Source: Megalonaias nervosa (lineage: Eukaryota > Mollusca > Bivalvia > Unionida > Unionidae). Taken from it: a stretch of DNA of 64,000 nt. The notes under the pieces are model-generated. The model saw only the letters and a list, made by a program, of their open reading frames with translations. It was not told where the DNA came from and did no database searches. The stretch is from assembly GCA_016617855.1 (NCBI GenBank), contig JAECUM010093693.1, forward strand, positions 1 through 64,000, in the 5' to 3' direction. Shown in pieces: positions 11,537 to 24,000 of the stretch. How positions within the stretch are numbered: position 1 is the stretch's first letter; every line of letters begins with the position of its first letter. Position numbers and translations under genes: made by a program.

Positions 11537-12485
11537 TGTTATGTTTTGGCTCGTTTAAAGTAACATAAAGAAAAGAGTGACTACAACAAGCTTTGTAAGT
11601 TTTAACAAAAATAATTTATTTCCCTAGAAAACACGGTGAAAAGGTAAAAATATGAAACAAGACTTACGATTTATGAAGAAGATCCTAAATTGTGTCCTAA
11701 AATTGTGAAAAACATAAGTCCTGTGAATAAACAGTTCTAAATTGAAGTCTGAATCTCAATTCCGTTCCAAGATGGCGGATGACAACGTCAGACGAAGGTT
11801 TTACACAAGTGTCCAGAATTTTCACTCTGAATCACAAATTGTATTGTTCAGTTCCAATTTAGAATTAATTTCAGCAAATGTCTTTGTCCAAAGCCAGTTG
11901 TGTAGTTCTCCAGGGAAAAAAATTATTATTTGAAAGGTAGATGAAATACAGCTATCATCAATAACAAAACACGTTATTCTTCATACGTACGAACGAACAA
12001 CTCTTTCCAGCACAAAAGAATACCTTCTTCTTAAGGTATTTAGAAACTCTATAAGATGTTATGATGTGACTCTCTAAGATCTTAAAATATGACTCTAGAC
12101 TAGTTCGCAGCTACCTGAGTATTTTAAAGCAAACTAATGCATCACCCCATGCACACGCATGAAAAAATCATGGAGATTTCGAAATATTGCCAGCGTAGTA
12201 TAGAACGTCAACAAGTATTAGTAATGACCGTAGTCACAACCAATCATTTACATAGCTATTTCTGACTGTTTACTTGAATCGACAAAACCATCATGCAAAA
12301 ATCATGCTTATGCGAGTCACATTTACGTTCTAAATAAACACGATGTTTTTAACAAAATATCAGATCCTGCGAATATAATCATCATCATAATAATAATTAT
12401 ATTTAATGATATAAAAATGAAATAAAAAGATTTAGAAAAAATTCAAATTTTAACACACATGTAATTTAACTACAGGGTCGTAACA
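11537..12485 (-). mobile_element. solo LTR 2 (related subfamily), 4-bp target duplication CTGG
   Basis: On the minus strand it begins TGTTACGACCCTGTAGTTAA and ends AAACATAACA. CTGG occurs immediately on both sides (11533-11536 and 12486-12489). It shares the block CAAGCTTTGTTG...AGTCACTCTTTTC and AATAAATTAT near its 3' end, and a GACGT-containing stretch with the 53.5-kb element, but most of its U3 differs. It is therefore a separate subfamily of the same LTR lineage. The 63-aa frame at 11742-11933 is chance. Confidence 0.9.
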
Positions 12486-12765
12486 CTGGTACTCTTGTTT
12501 CTCTGACATTTTCTGGAGGTTGCTAACCTGAGTGAAGGATGTTACTAGTGTTAAATAGAAAGCAGAATTGAAGTCTTATTGTCAAAATCCTTGAATGAAA
12601 ATGTGATAAGAACTCTTTTCACCTCTGGTATTCTGCAGGAAGACTCATGAGTATGCAGCTAGTTTAGTGTAGTTCCCTGCCAGAATGTTGTGGATGACTT
12701 GCACAGAGGTTAAAATTACATGATCAGTGATTCAATGAAATAAGATCTTCAAGATCAAAGGAAGC
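12486..12765. repeat. satellite remnants, right block
   Basis: Weak continuation of the 137-bp satellite, with TTGTGGATGACTTGCACAG and AAGATCAAAGG. The boundary is unclear. Confidence 0.4.
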
Positions 12766-14956
12766 GAGTCAGTATTGATCAATAAGTGAATCCGTTTGGA
12801 AGATAATATCTGATTTTTGGAACACAAAATCTGATTGGCCGACTCAGTCAGCTTTAAAGATCATAATGGGTAAACCTTTCAAGAAAATGTTATTTGGGCT
12901 TGCAGTGATTGGTTAAACAGCTGATGCATATTCATGAGAAACAGGAAATCCAATCACATACAGACATGGTACAAGGAAAGTGGTGGATTTTCACTTGTGT
13001 GTTGTGACAATGTAAGTCTAAACAGAAAATTAAGTTTTGATCGAGCTTAACTTTTATATAGGATGACAAGGCAAACAGGTGTGGTTTGGCCAGTTCTGGA
13101 AAGGTTACTTCCGACTACATGTATTATTAGAAAATGCAAAATTGTTTGACCTTTGCTTGTACATGTAGGCAAGATTTTCAAACAGTTATTCTCATAGGTT
13201 TATGTACCTTTATGCGAATCCTAAGTGTTATGTATGATACCATCTTTCCAAAAGTAGGTCACTGTGACCAGTATTTCGTGCTTCATTGACTTTTCTCAAA
13301 GTTGTCTGTGATCAGTGTGTTGTGCATCAGTGACTACAGGAAGATGCAAAGTACATGTACACTATATGCCTGTTGATTATGGCAGAATACATTGAATACA
13401 TTGTGTATATTGCACTATTTGCCACTTCTGCTGTTTTCAGATATTTCAAATGCCTTGTCAATTATATTCCCAAAGACAAACATTAAACCATGTGCAAACA
13501 GCAGTGCTTTATTATGATGCTTACCTTTATTGTTCAAAGAATTTGAAAGTAATTGCCTGTCAGTAGCAAGTTAGGATATCCTTTAAAATGAGTAAAAGTT
13601 TGATCCTCAGAGTGCTGTTCTAGTATCTGCAATTGCCAGATTCATACTTATTTACAAAATATCATGCTGAAAATTCAATGGACTGTGTGGAAATCTTGCA
13701 TTATATTTTGATGCACTAATTTTATTTCTTCATGAAACCCTCCTTTGTTCAGGAAATTTGCCCCTTTTTATTGAACATAGTGCAGAATTTCTCATTTACA
13801 TTTTCAGTCCTTGAACAGAGCCATCTCCATAAAATAAAAAAATTCTGGTTGGCAATGGCTTACAGGAGAGCTGTGTTATCTTAAGACAGCTCTTGTTTTT
13901 TAATTGGACTTGCCTGTTGAACTCCTTCAGTTCCCAGTTTACTTTATGAAAGATTTTGGAGTATATGGCATTCTGCAGGATTTTGAAAATGGATGCCCAG
14001 GACAAATTTCTTTAAAATCTGGGCATCCATTGTAGTGAAAACTGTAGACTAAATTTAAAAGCTGAGAATCAGGATATAAAAGACTGGAGATCTTGGAATC
14101 AGAGACTATCTTTTATGACAAATTTCCATCTACTGTGTGTCTTTTCTTTGGCCAGTTACATGCATTAATTGAATGTGGACAGTATGGCACTGAAATGAGT
14201 TTTGAACAGGAAACCATTGCTGTTGGCAATACAGATTCTGTTACATGGGGCTTTTAGAAGTGCATTTGAGGTCTGCATGCCTCAAGGGATACAAGATTGA
14301 AGAAGCTTATTGTATCTTAACATTTGACCACCCCATCTAATCCATCAGAGGAACAAGAAGACAGTATCATATCAGAATAATACAATACAGCTTTGTCATC
14401 CATTTTAGCTAGCCTAATTGATGAGCAACCTTGGCCGTTAACCTGGGCAAGATAATTAGGGGTAAGCAGTCTAGACCACCCATTTTTATGACACTATCAG
14501 GATTGATGTCAGGTAAAGTGTCGCCACCCGAATCACATGGAGAAGTTGATGACCATGAGAAAATGTTTTGTTCCTTCACAAGCAAGTGATATGATTTTAT
14601 GGTTCTGCTTCAGTTGCCCATGAAACAAGCAGACAAGTGGTGTCTTCATTTAAGATATTTTCCACTTTGACAAGGAAGTTACTGTTAAGGCTTTTGTAGA
14701 ATCTGTCAGTTTTTATCACGGTGCATTGTAGCAGCATGAAATCTTGAAGAATTTGCAATAAATTCATATGGTTTTGTCTCCTGTCTCTTGATAAATAATA
14801 TAAAAGAAAAATATTTATTTAATTTCATAATTCCTGTAACAGTTCAGTGACAGAAAATGATGAAGTTAACAAAAAGTGTGCATGAACTTTAATTTTTGTT
14901 AGCAAATTATGATCTGCCATAAATCAGCCACATAGGTTTTACGTTGCAGCAAATTG
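12766..14956. other. non-coding DNA; CCAAT-box cluster and a perfect hairpin
   Basis: No coding exon recognised. ATTGG or CCAAT elements occur at about 12834, 12909 and 12952, followed by a GTAAGT at about 13010. A 13-bp perfect inverted repeat, AATGGATGCCCAG and CTGGGCATCCATT, lies at 13988-14031. The minus-strand frame at 13796-14005 is not supported by any domain. Confidence 0.45.
13988..14031. repeat. perfect 13-bp inverted repeat with 18-nt loop
   Basis: Left arm AATGGATGCCCAG (13988-14000) pairs exactly with right arm CTGGGCATCCATT (14019-14031). No adjacent run of T or MITE arm was seen. It could be an RNA stem-loop or a small palindromic insertion. Confidence 0.85.
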
Positions 14957-15215
14957 TTGTGATGTTGTTTTTGTTGTTTGTTGTGGGTTTGATGCCATTT
15001 TTCAGCACTTGATTGACTATATATGGCAGCCAATATAACTGGTGGAGGAAGAACCTGTAAAAAACCCTGGTAAGAACCACTGACCCATGGGAAGCTACTC
15101 GTAAGCTTTCTCACATTCCCACATTGGCTGCACCTGAGACTTAGACCCATACTGACAGAGGTGATCTGGTAGTGATTGGTAAAGGTGAATGTTTTAGACC
15201 ACTCAGCTGTCTGGG
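14957..15215 (-). mobile_element. SINE-B copy (minus strand)
   Basis: Same order as the 32.15-kb copy: GTTGTTTTTGTTGTTTG tail, GATGCCATTTTTCAGCACTT, GACTATATATGGCAGCC, GGTGGAGGAAGAACC, AAGAACCACTGACCCA, AAGCTACTCGTAAGCTTTC, then the head ending in TTAGACCACTCAGC. On the minus strand the head is tRNA-like. The frame at 14899-15150 reads through it and is not a gene. Confidence 0.85.
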
Positions 15216-16985
15216 GTCCAGTAATGTAATGTGATTAGTATCATACTAAAAAATTTGGTTCACTCATATCTTTTTCTTTGTATATTTGACGAGTTCACTG
15301 GGGTCAAAAACTTCTCCAAAAGCATGGATGCCCACCAGAGAGCCATACATCAAAATCTAGTTGCCCAACAAGATCATTAGGTTTTCCAATTGGAAATTTT
15401 CATACACTATTCCAGTGAAAATTGGTTGTCGCCAAATGCCTAATCAATTATTTCAATTTGACGAGTAATTATTATTATGTTGCAAAACTGTTTGAGTCAA
15501 CACCATAATTTTTAAATGCATGATTCTTCAGTTGGTTCACTGTATGCTTTGAGCACAAAAAGTCCAGCATTGACATAAAAGAACCCCGTTTGAAAAATTG
15601 TACAGTAAACGTCAGTCTGGATGTCTGTAAATTCTAATTTACCCTGTGTATACATAACTTTTCAGTGTCACAGACATGTAAAACCATTATATGTATAGAT
15701 TTAATATTCTGTACAGGTTCAGAAATTTTTTAAGTTTCAAATATATTTAGGCTTTCTTCTGATAAGAATCAATGATTACATGCCTTAAATAATTTGTTGT
15801 GCTTTCACACTTGTTTATTTTAATTTAATAAAATGTTCATTTTATATAGTCATTTTATATACATTTGTTATTGTTAGTTTACCATCTGTAAAAGCCATTT
15901 GCATATTACTGGAGCAAAAAGTCAAAAAATTATCTTTGCTCACTTTATTTCTCATCTTTGTACAGAAAGAAGCAAAAACATAAAAGTAATAAATAAATAA
16001 ATAAATAAATAAAAAGGTAGTACAAAATATGCATTTATCAATAAAGTGCATTTGCATAGAATTAATTATTAGTAGCATCTGCCTTTTCAAGATATCCATG
16101 TCTGCTTTTAAGCACTGATTTGAAAATGCTGTGCATGATGTGGAGGGATTTGAAAACAACTACAGTTTAAACTTGCTAAGGTAATACATATGGTGGCTAA
16201 AGATTACATGCCTCTTGAAGTGAACATAAGGGACTGATCATTTAAATTCAGAAAATAATATTTTGGCTCTGATTTGTAGAGGAAATGAATTTATTCTATC
16301 CATCTCATTAACTGAGAAAAGGGCTTATTGTCCATGATTGACTCCCCAAGTAGATATTAGAACTTTTGTAAACATTAATACCAAAAGAGAGGTAATGGGA
16401 CAGCTTCTTTACTTAGTTTACACCACAGTAAACATGTCATAAACCACAGCCATTCAAATCTAGTTGTGTTACAGTATTGTGACTTGGTTATGACCTACAC
16501 TTACTTGCCTAAGTACACTTTGCTTGTCCCAGATGTTCCCAGTGGATATTTCCATCCCTGGTCTATGATATTCAACCAGTGTACAGTTTGTTGAATTTTC
16601 ACTGGGTGTTGTTTTGTGTGCAGTTAGTGATGAGGTACACTTTTATATGTAATTACCCTTACTTTTAATGTAATTATCTATACTTTTGAAAATGCAATTA
16701 CCCTTTTTAAAATGCAATTGACCCTTTTTTATTTGATTACCTATACTTTTTATGTAATCACCTTTACTTGTGGATTGATATTCAAGCAAGTGTAACACAG
16801 ACAATGTATATTTTTTGTGTGGTGATTTAGGGTTGCTTGGACTTTTAGCTGCTTAAGACATTGACTTTTGTCAAAGTTAAATATATTCCATGAAGACCAT
16901 CCATAAGCATCGTTGTCAAGGAGATACGGTAGGATATACTTAACACAGATAAAGACTTTCAGGGTACATGTGTTGACTGATAGGG
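15216..16985. other. non-coding DNA with (AAAT)n and a ~28-bp repeat
   Basis: An (AAAT)n microsatellite lies at about 15988-16013. At 16640-16775 a ~28-bp motif of the form ATGTAATTACCCTTACTTTT recurs about five times with variation. No gene recognised. Confidence 0.6.
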
Positions 16986-17211
16986 TACTGTATGTAATCA
17001 CTTATAAGACGAGTCAAACTGCAAACACTATAGATCCTGATCAGCTGTAGCCTAATGTACCTGCAGATCAGTGTCATTGTTGTTTTATTCTATTGATTAC
17101 TCCTAACAAACTGCACAGACCCAGATTTGGGGGTGCTTTATACAACAGCAGATCTGGGTCTGTACTGTTTGCATTTGGGCTCGTCTTATAAGCAGGTTTA
17201 CTGATAAGGTA
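16986..17211 (-). mobile_element. Dh MITE copy 5 (inverted orientation)
   Basis: Starts TACTGTATGTAATCACTTAT. Hairpins appear in reverse order (AGATCCTGATCAGC ... CTGCAGATCAG, then CAGACCCAGATTTGG ... CAGATCTGGGTCTG) with the linker TTGATTACTCCTAACAAAC. Right arm CTTATAAGCAGG. Confidence 0.8.
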
Positions 17212-19550
17212 CATATATTGACTGATGTACTTGTTTTGTTGTCATTTAATGAAGTGAACAATTTTTCAGCATTCCGAGGGAACATTGTAAGAATTGAGAA
17301 AATAAACTGCAGGTCTCCGTTTTAATAATACATGCAGTTCTGTCAAGGATTTTGTTAAAAGGTTAATTTTGTTTAGAAATGAAAAGTCTGGGTACCTGCT
17401 TACATGATCACCATTTTATCAGGATCTATTCTTGGATCTTTGCAAATTTCAGTTCTGAATAGATGCTGATTCTGTGTTCTTAGAATTTCGGCCAAAGATA
17501 ATCTTTCTTTTTTAAAAATGCTTTACATCCTCAGTGTTAAAAATCAGCTCAAGGAAACCAAATTATTGCTTTAAACCAGAATGACCCTTCTAAAGTCTTG
17601 CATACCCATTTTGTTTATGTCATTGTATTCTTTACGCTGATGTTATTTCCAGAAATTTTCACTAAGATCTGTTCAAGGATTTTTTGATCATTTTGGTATT
17701 AAGCATCAACCACTTGGAATATTCCATAGTTCTTCAGTTTGGCAACCAGAACTTGTCAAGTGTATACAAATTAAACACACAATAAAAAACATACTTCCGA
17801 CTGATGGAGCCTTCTTTAAGACTGCAGCAGGAATTGTTTTTTTCTTGGCCACAGTGATACTTGCTATTGTTTTGTTTCTTTTTTTTTGTTTGTTTTTTTT
17901 CTGGACAGGTGTTCCTGGTTTTCCATCTTCACAATTGTTGCAGAAGGATCCCAAGTCTGTAGTGGTGTTCTAAAAATTGTTTTTAGAATTCTTCTGTCTT
18001 GAAAAATTGCATCAAAGAAACATTGCTTGCGATACATAGTACATGTACTTATGGTTTGAAAATTTACTAACAATAAAAAAGGAACTCTGACCAAAATGAT
18101 TTTGTTTCTGCAACGAATTTCACAAAACATGAAATATGGCAGTTGTAATGACTGTCTATTCATTCATCCAGCATCAACATTTGGTTATGGCTCTTTAAGT
18201 GGATATGTTTCCTGTTTTGTCCAATCTTCTGACTTCACCCACAAATGCATCGTGGTGGACAGAACATCCATTAAGATTGAACGCCAAGGAAATCATTGGT
18301 CAGGGTTTAAGGTGAGTGACCAGTGCTGATAGTACGATCTACAATTGCTGATGACGAATTATCATCAGACATTGTTTAGCTGTTTAACATTAGATATACA
18401 ATATCACCACTGGTGTGGAGGTCAGAAGTTCAAAGGTGAAGGTCACAGTGATCATTTTAGTGGGTACTATAATTTATATTATGTAATTATGGATAATGGA
18501 TTGGCATTAGATTTTTAGCCAGAGTCACAAGTGTACATGACACATCATTGGGGATGGAGGAGCCATGAGTAAAAGGTCAAAGTCACAAGGTAAATTTCTG
18601 ACATTTTGAGGATAAATTGTTAAGAGTTGTCTAAAGTGGCTCAGTGGTATAGCACAAAATTCTGCCCCCCACCAAAATCTTGTTTGAATGGAATTTTGGG
18701 CTCTGCTGCCCCTATTCACTGCAGGAGTTGCTTGGGCACTTGCAATTCCATTGAAAGGGAAATATCTTGTCTTTACATAAATCAATGATTATCAGAATGG
18801 TTATTTGTTTGCAAAGGAAACAAAAAGTTATGGTTACAGGGATGTTTGGGTATATGTTAATATGGCTGAGGGCAAGACAAATATTTTGTTTTATTTATTT
18901 GTTAAGGAAATGTCCTTTTGTTATTAGAAATAGTACAAACTCTCGTTTGTGAATTTTGAAAGCATAACAACTCCAATAAAAATGCTTATGTTATCAGTAT
19001 TTAACTTTTTTTTAAATTCTGTCTTATCTTGGATTACCAGGTACCCCACATTTATAAATCAATTAAATTTGACCCTGGAGATAACAATAAGCCTACATAA
19101 GTCAAAATTTCCACCAACTGAAATTACATTTTGGACTTAACACCAGTATATAGTAATCAGATTGACAGGAAGTTAAGTCAGAAACAAGTCTGGCAAGACA
19201 GTTAATCAGATGACTTGACAGTTAAGGCAGTTGATTGCATTTGAAGAAGAGGTCTGAATGGGAAAGTGGTCTGGTTTCAGAGGATGTTTGTTATTTGTTA
19301 TAAAGCTCCTGCAACATTGACTGCTTGGATTTTTGGACAATGCTCACCCACAAATTAAAATTGCTATTTCTTTTAAAATTAAGGGTGTGAGAAGAGAGAG
19401 AGAGAGTACATTTCAGGTAATCAGAAGTAAGTTCAAATTTGTGTTGCTGTGAATAATTTTGTGATAAAATAAATAATGTTTTTTTACCATGCATGCACAA
19501 TGTAGATTATTCATACCATAATTTCTAGAGTCTACAGTTGATTTACAAAT
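17212..19550. other. non-coding DNA; possible old tRNA-headed repeat at 18627-18760
   Basis: No gene recognised. GTGGCTCAGTGGTATAGC near 18637 resembles a Pol III A box, but no B box follows, so this is only a possible SINE head. GGTCAAAGTCAC-type blocks at 18420-18600 are probably remnants of GGTCA-rich repeats. The plus frame at 18096-18329 runs to a GTGAGT but has no recognisable domain or acceptor. Confidence 0.4.
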
Positions 19551-19764
19551 TCCATTTGTACTTGCTTACAAATCAGATCAAACTGCAAACTGTATAGACC
19601 TAGATCTGTCATCACATAATGCACTGGCAGATTTGAGTCTATGCAGTTTGTTTAGGAGTAATCAGTAGAACAAACATGCTAGATCCTGATTTGCTGGTGC
19701 ATTATGCAAAAGAAGATCAGGATCTATGTTGTTTGCAGTTGGAGTAAACTTATAAGCAAGCAAA
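19551..19764 (+). mobile_element. Dh MITE copy 6
   Basis: ACTTGCTTACAAATCAGATC left arm; AGACCTAGATCTGTCATCAC and TGGCAGATTTGAGTC as the first hairpin; linker TTTAGGAGTAATCAGTAGAA; TAGATCCTGATTTGC and AAGATCAGGATCTATG as the second; CTTATAAGCAAGC right arm. Confidence 0.8.
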
Positions 19765-19889
19765 GACAGTAGGTTATTGTATACTGCCAGTCCAGTTATA
19801 GATATATATTTACATAAATGCCACAGAGATTGACAGGTCCTGATTGATATACATGTAGTTATATAGTAGCAGTATCCCTGCAATAGTTT

Positions 19890-20545
19890 GTTCCAGTTTG
19901 GCATTTTGCCAATCTGGCTATAGGTTGTGAAAGATGATGGTGTTTTAGCATTGAAATTTTGCCAATCTGGCAATAGGTTATGAAAGATGATGGTGTTTTA
20001 GCATTGAAATTTTGCCAATCTGGCAATAGGTTGTGAAAGATGATGGTGTTTTAGCATTGAAATTTTGCCAATCTGACAATATGTTATGAAAGATGATGGT
20101 GTTTTAGCATTGAAATTTTGCCAATCTGGCAATAGGTTATGAAAGATGATGGTGTTTTAGCATTGAAATTTTGCCAATCTGGCAATAGGTTATGAAAGAT
20201 GATGGTGTTTTAGCATTGAAATTTTGCCAGTCTGGCTATAGGTTATGAAAGATGATGGTGTTTTAGCATTGAAATTTTGCCAATCTGGCTATAGGTTATG
20301 AAAGATGATGGTGTTTTAGCATTGAAATTTTGCCAATCTGGCAATAGGTTATGAAAGATGATGGTGTTTTAGCATTGAAATTTTGCCAGTCTGGCTATAG
20401 GTTATGAAAGATGATGGTGTTTTAGCATTGAAATTTTGCCAATCTGGCTATAGGTTATGAAAGATGATGGTGTTTTAGCATTGAAATTTTGCCAATCTGG
20501 CTATAGGTTATGAAAGATGATGGTGTTTTAGCATTGAAATTTTGC
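19890..20545. repeat. 53-bp tandem repeat, about 12 units
   Basis: Units begin GGTTATGAAAGATGATGG and continue TGTTTTAGCATTGAAATTTT then GCCAATCTGGCAATA. Unit starts fall exactly 53 bp apart from 19923 through 20506. Variation is confined to a few sites (GGTTGTG, GCCAGTCTGGCTATA), so amplification looks recent. Each unit carries the imperfect dyad TGCCAATCTGGCA. Confidence 0.97.
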
Positions 20546-21836
20546 ATTTAGCATTGAATGGACTTTGTGTTTTGTTGTGATTTTTCGTCTTTTGAAACTT
20601 GAACATGTCCTTGAAAATGTACATCAGAGAAAGACTGAGATCAGCATTAGAGATATAGAAGCTAATGCATATGATACAGAAATCATGATTAACATAGACA
20701 ATGTTTCCTAACCCCCCTTCCCCTTTATTTGTTTGTAGGGGGTTTAAATTTTTAATAATCATATATTTGTGCAGATGGAAACATACTCTTTTGGTATTGT
20801 TCATGCACATTCACTCTTTGAGCAGACAAATAAAGATGGCCAAGATCATAAAATTATTTAGTTCAGGGTCAAGATCATAAAATTATTTAGTTCAGGGTCA
20901 AGATCATAAAATTATTTAGTTCAGGATCCAGTTGGTCACCATTTCAGTCTCCTCTAAAAAATGTGTTAAAGTGGTATCCAAAGACAGTTTGCTGTTCAAT
21001 AATGCTCTAATGTATTTTGATCCTCATGCTTGAGTGAGGATATTGAATACCCTGTCTGTCTGTGTGTCTTGATGGGTCTATCTGTAACCAAGTCACCCCA
21101 TTAATTGATGGTGGAAATTTAAGCAAACTTTGGTACCAAGGTTTCTGATATGATGAAGACATGCAAGATGAATAGGGATTTTTGGAACTGATGAGTACGA
21201 TTTTTGGATCTCTACCCTGGGAGGGAGTCAAAGGTCAAATATACAGAAGTTTATTTACAGTGACTTTGTTTATATTGTTTTTGCCATGAGGTCACATCAC
21301 AGCATCACATATCTTTTGCAGAAGGTCGTATCATATATGGATTCTGGGTTAACACCATTAGGTAAATGGTGGGTGGGGGAAAATGTAACAAAAAGCAGGA
21401 TGAACCAGGAAGTGGTTCTGGTCTAGAATATTTTGGCAGGAGCATTGTGTATTTTTTAGACAAGGGAACACTTAACAGAGGTGATCTGTTTGGCAGGGTT
21501 GGTTTCTGATGTATTTTGACATTGGCAACTGCAGAAATACATGTATTGTTCCAACAGATATTGGTCAGAAATATTCAATAGGGTTTTGAGAGCTGTTACA
21601 GGAGGATGTTGTAGAGTATGGTTAATATTTCCCTGATGGACAGGACAGCAAACAGGATTTCTGGGCTTTTGAATCCTGATGAATTGGTACACAGTGCCAA
21701 CTGTCAGTTTAGGCTAATTAGGAAGACCTCCAGTTTCATGTGCCAACCATCCCATCTTATAATGATCTACTTGGGGATTTTTCCCTCTACCAACTTGATA
21801 TTGGCCAGCCTTCTGTTGTTACTCACCATGCATACA
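20546..21836. other. non-coding DNA with a 29-bp triplication
   Basis: Three near-identical 29-bp units (CAAGATCATAAAATTATTTA then GTTCAGGGT) lie at 20841-20927. The segment at about 21010-21240 (GATCCTCATGCTTGAGTGAG ... GAGTCAAAGGTCAAAT) has the look of an old dispersed repeat. No gene recognised. Confidence 0.6.
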
Positions 21837-22037
21837 CCATATGGTGTATATATTCATTGTCAGGTCCAACTGCAATCAGTATAGACCCAGACAGGCTGTT
21901 TCATAATTTGCAAGTATATCAGGGTCTATGTTGTTTGTTCTACAGTTTAGTCCTTACCATCTGGATAGACCCAGATCTGTGATAACATATTTGTGTCTGT
22001 TCAATGTGCAGTTGGGTCTGACTTGTATGGGAGTTCA
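21837..22037 (-). mobile_element. Dh MITE copy 7 (decayed, inverted)
   Basis: Recognised by TATAGACCCAGACAGG, ATCAGGGTCTATGTTGTTTG, TTCTACAGTTTAGTCCTTAC, GATAGACCCAGATCTG and GTGCAGTTGGGTCTGACTTG. The arms are heavily mutated. The overlapping frames at 21618-22155 are chance. A run of 13 G follows at about 22134. Confidence 0.65.
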
Positions 22038-23233
22038 TGCAACATGTTATGCTAAGAGGTATTGTTGGTTTTTAAATTTAAGTCTGGGTTGGATTTCTGA
22101 AAATCCAGAGGCCAGTCATTATAGCAATGAAAAGGGGGGGGGGGGAGGGGTCTAGTAAAACCAGAACATAGAGATGCTGGAAGCAGGGACTTGAACTAAT
22201 TATCTACTTGATTAACTAATTATCTATGTATACTTATTGAGTTTATATTTCACCTTTGTGGACTTTTGTAAACTTCCTTTGTGCTTAGAAGAAGGGGTTC
22301 TCAGCATATCTTGAATGTAATTCAGTGCTTCACAAAAAAATTTAAACTCATTTCTAAAAAGAGGGACATTTGCCATTCATTGGCAGAATGCAGTATGTAA
22401 TCCAAGACATCAGGAAACCTTGATACTTCAATATTTCTGTTTTCCTTTTTTTTTCCATTTGAAGTACCATTTTAATATTGAAAATAAAGATTCTGACCTG
22501 TTTCAAATTTTAGTTTAAAATTGAATCATATACATGCAGCACTATGGAGATTCAGTGAAGTGACATAAAATGGGACCTGTAGACAGTCTTTTGTTTCCAT
22601 CTTTTTTATGTTTAGTGAAAACATTTCTGTAGTTTAATTGCATACCAATTTGGGCAGATATGATGCCCTAACGTATATGGTTTAGTGGGCATGTTGTATA
22701 CATGCACATTTAAATTACATTTCTCTGATAGTGACTTCTGTGCATTTCCATCCACATACATGTCTCTAGCAACTAAAGCAGCATTTCATTTGCAACTTTG
22801 AACAATATTGTTTCATGTTAGCCCTGTAAATGTTTACAAAACATGCCTTCCATTTAACATGCCTTCCATTTAAACAATAAATAAAATGCAAAAACAAGTC
22901 ATAAATATTTTTCCCAAGTCATTTTCAGAAGCACTGAAAGTGATTATGGTAGACAGTCTCCATGTCGGAATTATTTCAGAATTGTTGATTCCAGCAGCAA
23001 ATAGAAAGCTAAATATAATTCGTGCTGTACCGAGTTTTCAGACATTGAGGGTAGTACCAGTGCAATTATCAATCACTTGAAATATATACCCCAAAAACTG
23101 TAAACACATGGTCTCTGTCAAAAAACTAGGATTCCAACAGTTAATTTCCCCATATAAATTTCCAGCACTATGTCCAGATTGAAGTGGCACTGATTTATTG
23201 AAAAACTAGACATTATGTACATGTATATGCTTT
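22038..23233. other. non-coding DNA
   Basis: AT-rich, with a G-run at 22134-22146 and a short direct repeat (ACATGCCTTCCATTTAA twice, 22841-22875). The 64-aa frame at 22886-23080 has no recognisable domain. Confidence 0.45.
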
Positions 23234-23548
23234 GACTGTTCCAGTGGCCTAAGTGGTTAGAATGTCTGCATCAGATGTGGGAGATTTTGGGTTCAAACCC
23301 TGGCTGAGTCATATCAAAGACTTGTAAAGATGTTACTAGCAGCTGCCTCACTTGATGCTAAGCATAAGAAGTTAGTGCTAGGACTGGTTGGCCTGGTGTC
23401 AAGATAATGTGATTGGGTGGGACATGATGCTACATGTCTGTGGCATGATGGCTCATTGCTAGAACATCACTATAAACTGCCACACTCCAGACAATGTAGC
23501 GATGTGACTGAAATTTTTTAAAATCTCTACATTAAAAATCCAAATCAC
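23234..23548 (+). mobile_element. SINE-A copy 3
   Basis: GTGGCCTAAGTGGTTAGAAT head, B-box-like GGGTTCAAACCC, then the shared body (GTCATATCAAAGACTTGTAA ... GGTGTCAAGATAATGTGATT ... TGCTACATGTCTGTGGCATG ... AAACTGCCACACTCCAGACA) and tail AAAAATCCAAATCACACA. Full length, moderately diverged. Confidence 0.85.
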
Positions 23549-24000
23549 ACATTTGTACGTATCTCTGACCACCCAGTATAGTTCAGATAGAGGGACTTAA
23601 AAGACCTTCTGCCTCAAAGCCCTTGTACAAAATGCCAGAAAAGAAACAATTTCCATATCTGTTCTTTTCTGCTATGTAATCATACTGTGAGTAACTTTTC
23701 TGATGACCCCAGTGCTTAGTGCCAAAAGAGCCAAGCACCTGGGGGAAAAAGTTATGTCATGGGTATTGTGTTATATTTGCATGGGCATTACTGCTTACTG
23801 ACTTCCATACATTCCAAATGTTAATGAATGTTGAAAGTGAAAATTAGGAAATTTTAAATCTTCTTGTAGATTTAATTTGAATTTGCATATACAGTATCTT
23901 CATTTTGTCTTTGAGGTACCTAATTTTGTAGGCTTAACTTTATTTAAAAAGTGTAATAATCAAATACATATTTTGCAACTTTTGGTGCAAAAGAACAACT
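23549..24000. other. non-coding spacer
   Basis: AT-rich with no gene or repeat recognised. CAGTGCTTAGTGCC and CCAAGCACCTGGGGG around 23711-23746 form only a weak dyad. Confidence 0.4.

Noticed and set aside
18096..18329. Possible exon ending at GTGAGT
   Set aside because: No acceptor was identified and the translation has no recognisable domain.
20841..20927. CRISPR-like array
   Set aside because: The three 29-bp units are directly adjacent with no spacers, in a eukaryotic context.
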